8,471 bases of DNA from Nitrososphaerales archaeon (GTDB taxonomy: Archaea; Thermoproteota; Nitrososphaeria; Nitrososphaerales; Nitrososphaeraceae): assembly GCA_029237515.1 (NCBI GenBank), contig JARBAV010000001.1:1-8471 (forward strand), in the 5' to 3' direction. A program made the position numbers and the translations under genes. Shown here one piece after another: positions 1-5,711 of this stretch. The first letter of the stretch is position 1. Every line of letters starts with the position of its first letter. The notes beneath the pieces were generated by a model. The model was not told the origin of the DNA, did not search any database, and saw only the letters and a list, made by a program, of their open reading frames with translations.

Positions 1-468
1 CATGGTAGTCTGGCTCGGAAGCTTAGAATATTCGGTATTGATACAGCCTACAGCAGTTCAATATCCGATGAACGTTTACTATGGGAATGCAATTGCCAAC
101 GAAGAATTCTTTTAACATCAGATAAGGAATTGTTTAGGAGATCATTGAACAAAAGAATAGGTAGCGTCCTTTTACAAGGTCGTTCAGATAAGGAGAATTT
201 GGTAAAAATCTTTGGAGAATGGAACATCACAGAGTTACTGTTTGATTCGGAATATGCAAGATGTCCCACGTGCAATATTAAACTTGAGGAGAAAAAGAAA
301 GGAGAACTAGATGACCTAAAGAACTTGGTTCCTCCAAAATCATTTCTCGTGTACTCTCATTTTTATCAATGTAGTGTATGCAAAAAAATCTACTGGGAAG
401 GGAGTCATAAACCATCGCTAGTTTCTCTAGCCAAAACTGTTACACAAGAATTGTACAGGATATCCTGA
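1..468 (+). CDS. Mut7-C family protein (PIN-like RNase domain plus zinc ribbon), 5' truncated by window edge
   Basis: The frame is open from base 1 to a TGA at 466-468, giving 155 visible residues; the true start lies upstream of the window. The N-terminal half shows the Mut7-C signature: GSLARKLRIFGID at residues 2-14, a downstream acidic SDE at 22-24, and RRILLTSD at 34-41, so the acidic residues expected of a PIN-like active site (D14, D23, D41) are present. The C-terminal half has a four-cysteine zinc ribbon (C88-x2-C91 and C124-x2-C127) followed by YWEGSH at 131-136, which is typical of the family. Mut7-C proteins are predicted RNases; the exact substrate is unknown. A TTG at 130 opens a shorter frame, but it would cut the domain in half and is not credible. 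The gene lies 119 bases before atpE, with a promoter between them, so it is probably a separate unit. Confidence 0.85.
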   Translation, partial: HGSLARKLRIFGIDTAYSSSISDERLLWECNCQRRILLTSDKELFRRSLNKRIGSVLLQGRSDKENLVKIFGEWNITELLFDSEYARCPTCNIKLEEKKKGELDDLKNLVPPKSFLVYSHFYQCSVCKKIYWEGSHKPSLVSLAKTVTQELYRIS

Positions 469-546
469 CCCCTTAGTTGGTCAACTTCTGTTTGCTAGAT
501 TCGCCGTACTCAGCAGGACATGGACCTTTGACTGCCAAAAATTAGC

Positions 547-559
547 AAAAGGTTAAAAT
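547..559 (+). promoter_or_regulatory. Putative BRE/TATA promoter of the atpE-A-B-D operon
   Basis: A TTAAAAT box (553-559) is directly preceded by a purine-rich AAAAGG that resembles an archaeal BRE. The box lies about 30 bases before the atpE ATG at 588, so transcription would be expected to begin near 580 and give a very short leader. This is the only good promoter candidate between the upstream gene and atpE. Call made by eye. Confidence 0.55.
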
Positions 560-587
560 CACGTATGCCGAAGAACTTCAGACCATA

Positions 588-1229
588 ATGAGTTCATCCT
601 CGCCGCTAGAGAGGACTGTCGACAAGGTTTTATCGCAAAAGGAGAGTGAATTGATTTCAAAGATAGACTCCGCCTATCAGGAATCACTGAGGAATCTAGA
701 TTCTTCTAAGAGTAAACTTAATTCTGAATACATGGTCATAATTGAAAATGCAAAGAAGCAAGCTGAAAATCTAAAACGGCAAATCGTTGGTTCAAGTAGA
801 CTCTCCGCAAGGAACAATCAGCTGGTCCTAATAGAGGATTCAGTCAAAACCGTTTTCGAGATGGCAAGGAAGAGATTGTTATCCCTACACAAGGAACCGG
901 ATTATGAAAAGCTGATGAAGCAAGCCTTATTGAATAGTCTCAATGAAATCGGGAAGACCGACCTTATTATCGAATGTAACAAAACTGATTCTGGGTTGGT
1001 GCGAAAACTTGTTGACGGTATTAATAAAGAAAAGGGCACAAAGATGGTTGCAGCAGATGAGAATGTTGACATCTTAGGAGGAATACGTGCTACCTCATCA
1101 GATGGAACACTGACCTATGATGATTCCATTGATTCTAGAATTGAAAGGCTCAAACCTTTAATAAGGAAAAACATTGTCCAAATCTTGAGAGGGAGTGAAA
1201 GAGAAAGTTGGTCGCAAAAGGTAGAATAG
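588..1229 (+). CDS. atpE: A-type ATP synthase subunit E (peripheral stalk)
   Basis: 213 residues, a normal length for archaeal subunit E. E forms the peripheral stalk that holds the A3B3 head against rotation and ties it to the membrane subunit I. Residues about 5-100 are a charged alpha-helical stretch rich in Lys, Glu and Gln, without prolines after residue 6, as expected for the stalk coiled coil. Residues about 105-205 form the globular part, with the family-like ILGGI at 162-166 followed by SDG at 171-173 and an acidic-Arg segment (DSRIERL) at 182-188. The ATG at 588 is chosen because it follows a TATA-like box at a distance fitting a short leader and leaves the N-terminal helix intact. 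The 3' end overlaps atpA by 22 bases, which suggests translational coupling. Usual partner H is not recognisable in the window. Confidence 0.9.
   Translation: MSSSSPLERTVDKVLSQKESELISKIDSAYQESLRNLDSSKSKLNSEYMVIIENAKKQAENLKRQIVGSSRLSARNNQLVLIEDSVKTVFEMARKRLLSLHKEPDYEKLMKQALLNSLNEIGKTDLIIECNKTDSGLVRKLVDGINKEKGTKMVAADENVDILGGIRATSSDGTLTYDDSIDSRIERLKPLIRKNIVQILRGSERESWSQKVE
1191..1198 (+). promoter_or_regulatory. Shine-Dalgarno site for atpA TTG start
   Basis: GGGAGTGA lies inside the end of atpE, nine bases before the TTG at 1208. It matches the archaeal SD consensus GGAGGTGA at most positions and supports TTG as the real start of atpA; the next ATG in frame would remove the first strand of the N-terminal beta-barrel. 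Confidence 0.6.
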
Positions 1230-2998
1230 TCTGGGTCAGCGGTCCAGCGGTCAGGGCTGACGGAATGTCATCTGCAAAGATGTACGAAACCGTTGAGGTA
1301 GGTGAATCTAAGCTTATTGGTGAAGTCATTAGGCTTACCGGAGACGTGGCGTTTATTCAGGTTTATGAGACGACTTCAGGTTTAAAACCTGGAGAGCCGG
1401 TAGTTGGAACAGGTCAACCACTGTCAGTCGCACTTGGTCCGGGGATCATTGGCCAGATTTATGATGGGATACAAAGACCATTGAGCGAAATGGCAAAGAA
1501 ATCAGGCGATTTCATCGGAAGAGGAATTGCGACCACGCCAATAGATCTCAAGAAGAAGTACAAGTTTATTCCAACAGTAAAGAAAGGAGATAGTATTACT
1601 GGTGGTTCCATTCTAGGCACTGTGGACGAAACCCCGTTGCTTACTCATAGCATTCTTGTGCCTCCCAATCATCGTGGAGGTGTGATAACTAACATGGTTG
1701 GTGAAGGTGATTATGACTTGGAACACGTTTTAGCTGAGACACAAAAAGATGGTGGTTATAATACAGAGCTTAAGATGTACCACAAATGGCCCGTTCGACA
1801 TCCCAGACCTTACACCGAAAGATATGATCCTACAGTGCCTCTAGTTACCGGCCAGCGTATCATTGACACATATTTCCCCATCGCGAAGGGTGGAACTGGA
1901 GCCATTCCTGGTGGATTTGGAACTGGCAAGACTGTAACGCTACATCAGATAGCAAAATGGGCTGATTCAAAAGTTGTTGTCTATATTGGATGCGGGGAAC
2001 GTGGAAATGAAATGACCGAGGTATTGGTGGAATTTCCTCACCTTCTTGACCCGCGTTCAGGTAGGCCATTAATGGAAAGAACCGTTCTTGTGGCAAATAC
2101 TAGTAATATGCCCGTGGCAGCCCGCGAAGCTTCTATTTACACAGGTGTGACTATTGCAGAGTATTATAGAGACATGGGATTTGATACTGTCCTGGTCGCT
2201 GATTCTACAAGTAGGTGGGCTGAGGCCTTGAGAGAAATGTCAGGAAGACTTGAAGAAATGCCTGCTGAAGAGGGCTACCCATCTTATCTTGCCTCAAGAT
2301 TGGCAGAATTTTATGAACGTGCAGGGCGGGTTAGGTCTTTGGGTTTGCCTGAAAGAAGCGGATCCGTGACGCTGATTGGAGCTGTGTCTCCTTCGGGAGC
2401 TGATTTCACCGAGCCCGTTACGACGCATACCATCAGATTCATCAAGACATTCTGGGCCCTGGATACAAGACTTGCATACTCCAGGCACTATCCTTCGATT
2501 AACTGGATGCTGTCGTATTCAGGATACTTGGAGGATGTTGCCAAATGGTGGAAGGAAGAGGTAAGTAGCGAATGGTTTGAATTGAGAGCAGAGTCATATC
2601 ATATTTTGCAGAGAGAGGATACGCTAAAAGAAATCGTGAGGCTTCTTGGACCGGAAGCGCTCCCTGACGAAGAAAAACTTATCTTGGAAGTTGCACGAAT
2701 GCTAAAAATAGGAATTCTGCAGCAAAATTCCTTCGACAAGGTTGATACCTATTGCAGTCCACAAAAGCAGGTGAAATTAGTCAAGCTCATCGTCCGATTC
2801 TATAAGGAAGCTCTCAAGGCCTTGAGAGAAGGATCTCCCTTGGCCGATATAAGGGCAATGCCAGTTATTAGCTCTCTACTAAAGGCAAAGTTTGAGATTC
2901 CTGACGAGGAGGTGCAGCGACTGGACGGTGTCGAAAACGGTATGATTGAACAGTTTAAAAAACTGCAAAGTAAAGAAGAGGTGAAAGTAGTTGTCTGA
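1208..2998 (+). CDS. atpA: A-type ATP synthase catalytic subunit A
   Basis: 596 residues, the usual length for the catalytic subunit, which makes or hydrolyses ATP in the A3B3 head on the cytoplasmic side. The N-terminal beta-barrel starts at residue 5 ([16 protein letters not shown]). A long insertion typical of A subunits (the bulge region, including [10 protein letters not shown]) follows at about residues 100-200. The P-loop is GGFGTGKT at 235-242, the catalytic Glu lies in GER (E264), and the Walker B Asp in VADSTSRW (D332), followed by the [10 protein letters not shown] stretch near 350. The C-terminal helical domain runs from about 440. Translation starts at TTG, set by an SD site and by family alignment of the barrel. 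It overlaps atpE by 22 bases and atpB by 8 bases. The P-loop differs from the GPFGSGKT common in this subunit. Confidence 0.97.
   Translation: MVAKGRIVWVSGPAVRADGMSSAKMYETVEVGESKLIGEVIRLTGDVAFIQVYETTSGLKPGEPVVGTGQPLSVALGPGIIGQIYDGIQRPLSEMAKKSGDFIGRGIATTPIDLKKKYKFIPTVKKGDSITGGSILGTVDETPLLTHSILVPPNHRGGVITNMVGEGDYDLEHVLAETQKDGGYNTELKMYHKWPVRHPRPYTERYDPTVPLVTGQRIIDTYFPIAKGGTGAIPGGFGTGKTVTLHQIAKWADSKVVVYIGCGERGNEMTEVLVEFPHLLDPRSGRPLMERTVLVANTSNMPVAAREASIYTGVTIAEYYRDMGFDTVLVADSTSRWAEALREMSGRLEEMPAEEGYPSYLASRLAEFYERAGRVRSLGLPERSGSVTLIGAVSPSGADFTEPVTTHTIRFIKTFWALDTRLAYSRHYPSINWMLSYSGYLEDVAKWWKEEVSSEWFELRAESYHILQREDTLKEIVRLLGPEALPDEEKLILEVARMLKIGILQQNSFDKVDTYCSPQKQVKLVKLIVRFYKEALKALREGSPLADIRAMPVISSLLKAKFEIPDEEVQRLDGVENGMIEQFKKLQSKEEVKVVV
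2978..2984 (+). promoter_or_regulatory. Shine-Dalgarno site for atpB TTG start
   Basis: GAGGTGA is an exact stretch of the archaeal SD consensus and lies six bases before the TTG at 2991, inside the end of atpA. It fixes the atpB start and shows that TTG starts are really used in this operon. Confidence 0.8.
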
Positions 2999-4379
2999 AT
3001 CTGCTGCCATTGAATATACTAAAGTAGCCGAAATTAAAGGTCCGCTCATAATCATTGATGGCATCACAAAAGCCTCATTCGATGAACTAGTTGAAATCGA
3101 GACTTCAGATTCCACTAGAAGACTTGGCAGAGTACTGGAGGTAGGCCATGGAAAGGCCGTAGTGCAGGTCTTTGAAGGTACTACGGGGCTGGCGATCAGT
3201 GGAACGAAAGCTAAATTCTTAGGTAAAACTATGGCTATGCCCGTTTCACCCGAGCTCTTGGGAAGAGTCTTCGATGGACTCGGCCGACCCAATGATGGTC
3301 TCCCCGATCCTATAGCGGAGAAATTCCTTGATGTAAATGGAGAACCAATGAACCCTGAACGGAGGGAATATCCCACTTCATTCATACAAACGGGGGTCTC
3401 TGTGATAGACGGAATGCTCACGCTTGTCCGTGGCCAGAAACTTCCGATATTCTCTGGTTCAGGTATGCCACATAACATTCTGGCAGCCCAGATTGCCAGG
3501 CAGGCAACGGTCGTAGGAACTAAAGAAGATTTTGCTGTCGTCTTCGCAGCCATTGGAGTTCAATATTCTGAGGCGCAATACTTTAAACGAAGCCTTGAAG
3601 AGTCTGGGGCCTTGAGACGAAGTGTATTATTTCTTAATCTAGCAGATGATCCCGCTATCGAGCGAATTATAACTCCTAGAGTAGCCCTTACTGTGGCCGA
3701 ATATCTGGCCTTTGATATGGGGATGCATGTCTTAGCTATACTTACAGACATGACAAACTATGAAGAGTCATTGCTTGAGATTAGCGCCGCAAGAGAAGAG
3801 GTACCAGGAAGAAAAGGATATCCGGGCTATCTATACACTGATCTGGCAAACAACTACGAGCGTGCTGGACGTATTAGAGGTAAAAATGGTAGTGTAACTC
3901 AGGTGCCTATACTATCTATGCCTGCTGATGATATAACTCACCCTATTCCGGATCTCACCGGTTACATTACTGAAGGTCAGATAGTGTTAGGTAGAGATCT
4001 TTTCCGAAAAGGTGTTTATCCACCTGTGAACGTTCTAATGTCCCTTTCAAGACTTATGAAAGACGGTGTCGGGGAGGGGAAAACGAGATCGGATCACATG
4101 GAAGTAGGTAACCAGCTTTACGACGCCTATTCTCGAGCTCAGGAAGTAAGAGCTCTAGCCGAAATCGTAGGAAGATCAGGACTGACTGGTGTAGACCTCA
4201 AGTATTTGGATGCAGGCGATATGTTCGAAAGCCATTTTCTGAAACAAGAAAAAGATGAGAATAGGGGATTAGAAGAGACGCTTTCAAGAACATGGGACGT
4301 ACTCTCAACTTTACCTGAGGGTGAACTAACTAAAATAAAAGAAAAACACGTGAGGCAGTACTACAAGGAGACGAAATGA
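2991..4379 (+). CDS. atpB: A-type ATP synthase non-catalytic (regulatory) subunit B
   Basis: 462 residues, the standard length. B alternates with A in the hexameric head and completes the catalytic sites at the A-B interfaces. The barrel begins with [17 protein letters not shown] (residues 9-25). In place of a Walker A motif there is SGSGMPHN (155-162), the hallmark of the non-catalytic subunit. [19 protein letters not shown] follows near 310-330, and SLSRLM (351-356) carries the arginine (R354) that should act as the arginine finger for the neighbouring A subunit, by comparison with the family. The TTG start overlaps the atpA stop region by 8 bases and has a perfect SD site, so A and B should be translated in step, matching their 3:3 stoichiometry. 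Confidence 0.97.
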   Translation: MSESAAIEYTKVAEIKGPLIIIDGITKASFDELVEIETSDSTRRLGRVLEVGHGKAVVQVFEGTTGLAISGTKAKFLGKTMAMPVSPELLGRVFDGLGRPNDGLPDPIAEKFLDVNGEPMNPERREYPTSFIQTGVSVIDGMLTLVRGQKLPIFSGSGMPHNILAAQIARQATVVGTKEDFAVVFAAIGVQYSEAQYFKRSLEESGALRRSVLFLNLADDPAIERIITPRVALTVAEYLAFDMGMHVLAILTDMTNYEESLLEISAAREEVPGRKGYPGYLYTDLANNYERAGRIRGKNGSVTQVPILSMPADDITHPIPDLTGYITEGQIVLGRDLFRKGVYPPVNVLMSLSRLMKDGVGEGKTRSDHMEVGNQLYDAYSRAQEVRALAEIVGRSGLTGVDLKYLDAGDMFESHFLKQEKDENRGLEETLSRTWDVLSTLPEGELTKIKEKHVRQYYKETK

Positions 4380-4389
4380 TCTTTTAATC

Positions 4390-5028
4390 ATGTCATTTGG
4401 GGGAAGGGTTACTGCTACAAAGATTGAACTAATCAAGATCCGTCGTTCCATGCAGGTAGGAAAGATGGTTCACAAGATTCTTGACGACAAACGGGAAGTT
4501 CTGTTAAAAAAGATAGACGAAATGATTGAGGAGGCTAACAAGGCCAGAAGTGATATTTGGTCACCATTAGCAGAGATCTATTCTTCCGTATATGATTCCT
4601 ACATGTCGCTTGGAACAACAACATTAGAATCAATATCTGATTCTACTCCCAGTATCATGGAGGTTGAAGTAAATGTGCGAAGAGTTGTGGACGTAAGGAT
4701 TCCGACCCTTCACGTCAGCAGCAAACAGGGGGGGCAAGAATTATCATACGGTTTCGTGGAAACCAACGCTTCGGTAGATAAAGGTGCGAAACTAATAAAG
4801 AACATACTCCCACAAATTTGCAAAGCAGCCGAATACGAGAATGCCATATTTAGTCTGGCAAAGGAACTCGAGAGAACTCAGAAGTTAATTAATGCGTTGG
4901 AGTATGTCATAATTCCACAGTATGAGAATGCGATAGCATTTATCCGGGCCACCCTCGAAGAACGAGAAAGAGAAGACTTCGTAAGACTCAAAAAGGTTAA
5001 AGCAGTACTCGAAAGGAAAAAGCTTTAA
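4390..5028 (+). CDS. atpD: A-type ATP synthase subunit D (central rotor shaft)
   Basis: 212 residues, normal for subunit D, the antiparallel coiled-coil shaft that turns inside A3B3 and couples it to the membrane ring. The N-terminal helix carries the family pattern ATKIELIKIRRSMQVGK at residues 9-25 followed by KREVLLKKI (34-42). The C-terminal helix has LINALEYVIIPQYENAI (165-181) and the charged EEREREDF stretch near 190. Both fit the D family well. The ATG at 4390 lies 10 bases after the atpB stop. The nearest SD-like GGAG (4367-4370) is 19 bases away, farther than usual, so translation probably depends on coupling from atpB. Usual rotor partner F is not encoded nearby. Confidence 0.93.
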   Translation: MSFGGRVTATKIELIKIRRSMQVGKMVHKILDDKREVLLKKIDEMIEEANKARSDIWSPLAEIYSSVYDSYMSLGTTTLESISDSTPSIMEVEVNVRRVVDVRIPTLHVSSKQGGQELSYGFVETNASVDKGAKLIKNILPQICKAAEYENAIFSLAKELERTQKLINALEYVIIPQYENAIAFIRATLEEREREDFVRLKKVKAVLERKKL

Positions 5029-5030
5029 TA
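5024..5030 (+). promoter_or_regulatory. TATA-like box upstream of the 43-residue ORF
   Basis: TTTAATA overlaps the atpD stop codon and is preceded by a purine-rich GAAAGGAAAAAG resembling a BRE. A start of transcription about 25 bases downstream would leave a leader of roughly 8-12 bases before the ATG at 5063. By eye only; the box could be chance A/T at the end of a gene. Confidence 0.35.
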
Positions 5031-5062
5031 CCGTCGGGATTGTTCTGGGAACTAATTGGGAT

Positions 5063-5194
5063 ATGAGCGAGAATATTATTACAAACTTTTCTGAGGAATC
5101 AAAAGGTGTTCTCAAGAAAGAATATGAAAGTATGATAGAGCAGACGAAAGAGATGCTTGGTGAATGTAAACGCAAAGCACTTTCCAAAATCTAG
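5063..5194 (+). CDS. Small charged helical protein between atpD and atpK (possible ATPase small subunit)
   Basis: An ATG-to-TAG frame of 43 residues fills most of the gap between atpD and atpK on the same strand. It is strongly charged (Lys, Glu), has no proline and one glycine in the middle and one near the end, and should be almost wholly alpha-helical, with no membrane segment. The family is not recognised from sequence. Its place in the order E-A-B-D-x-K is the place of the small epsilon subunit in the Sulfolobus ATPase operon (established knowledge of that operon; homology here is not shown). Residues 13-38 can be aligned without gaps to AtpE residues 40-65 with 10 identities of 26, so it may be a short peripheral-stalk helix. 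A TATA-like box sits 33 bases upstream. It may also be a non-coding stretch; reality as a gene is more likely than not. Confidence 0.55.
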   Translation: MSENIITNFSEESKGVLKKEYESMIEQTKEMLGECKRKALSKI

Positions 5195-5277
5195 TTCATT
5201 TATCCTGGTTTCTTGCTTAGTAACAATCCATTGTAATTCCTTTTAACATATAGAATTGTCCGTTTGCCGAGATATCA

Positions 5278-5284
5278 TTAAATA
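5278..5284 (+). promoter_or_regulatory. TATA box of atpK
   Basis: TTAAATA is centred about 26 bases before the atpK ATG at 5307, the spacing that gives a leaderless transcript in archaea. No SD site lies before that ATG, which agrees with leaderless initiation. A second AT-rich candidate, TTTTAACATATA at 5241-5252, could serve as an alternative box with a longer leader. Confidence 0.6.
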
Positions 5285-5306
5285 GGGCGTCCCATTTCGA
5301 ACCCCT

Positions 5307-5645
5307 ATGAAGAAAGGAAAGGGAGGACATATTTTTATCCCGGTTATCGTGGCACTGGCCACAATAACTTTCATAACCGTAAATTCCATGGGGTCTACAG
5401 CATATGCTCAGGAAGAGGCATCTGCTGGTGATACAAGCTCATTCAAGCTGATAGGTGCAGGAATGGCATTTGGTTTGGCTGCTCTTGGTGCGGGTATAGG
5501 ACTAGGCTACGTCGGTGCTGCTGGCCTAGCAGCTATTAGTGATAATCCTAAAATGCAGTCCAGAGTATTCATCATTGTAGGTATGGTAGAATCAATCGCA
5601 ATTTACGGTATCGTCATGATGTTCATCATACTCGGTCAAGCGTGA
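5307..5645 (+). CDS. atpK: A-type ATP synthase subunit K (proteolipid, rotor ring c subunit)
   Basis: 112 residues. An N-terminal basic stretch (KKGKGG) and hydrophobic segment (about 9-25) end in AYA at 32-34, a likely signal-peptide cleavage site before QEEA; the mature chain would be about 78 residues, the size of a two-helix c subunit. Helix 1 (about 47-76) is the glycine-rich hairpin arm (GAGIGLGYVGAAG), the loop is DNPK (79-82), and helix 2 (about 86-110) carries the ion-binding carboxylate E95 in VESIAIY. The position equivalent to the helix-1 glutamine of Na+-binding c subunits is Leu66, which favours proton coupling (inference from alignment by eye). The gene seems to have its own promoter, which could help produce the many copies needed per complex. 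atpI follows 66 bases later, probably on the same transcript. Confidence 0.93.
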   Translation: MKKGKGGHIFIPVIVALATITFITVNSMGSTAYAQEEASAGDTSSFKLIGAGMAFGLAALGAGIGLGYVGAAGLAAISDNPKMQSRVFIIVGMVESIAIYGIVMMFIILGQA

Positions 5646-5711
5646 CCTAAATCGGGGAGATTCCTGATTAGGCACCTCCGACTGAGAGGATAACGGATGG
5701 ACTGAGACTAA

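Noticed and set aside
466..481. GACC/GGTC inverted repeat at the end of the Mut7-C gene
   Set aside because: Only four base pairs with an eight-base loop and no T-tract after it; not a convincing terminator.
565..588. Seven-codon upstream frame ending in TAATG that overlaps the atpE start
   Set aside because: The TATA-like box at 553-559 predicts transcription starting near 580, after the ATG of this frame, so it would not be in the message.
2879..3553. Long minus-strand frame (224 residues) opposite atpA end and atpB start
   Set aside because: It lies opposite strongly conserved ATPase sequence; it shows no recognisable domain and looks like a shadow of codon bias.
4885..5187. Minus-strand frame opposite atpD end and the small ORF
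   Set aside because: Its sequence is the complement of Lys/Glu-rich helices, giving Ser/Phe/Leu-rich low-complexity protein with no family features.
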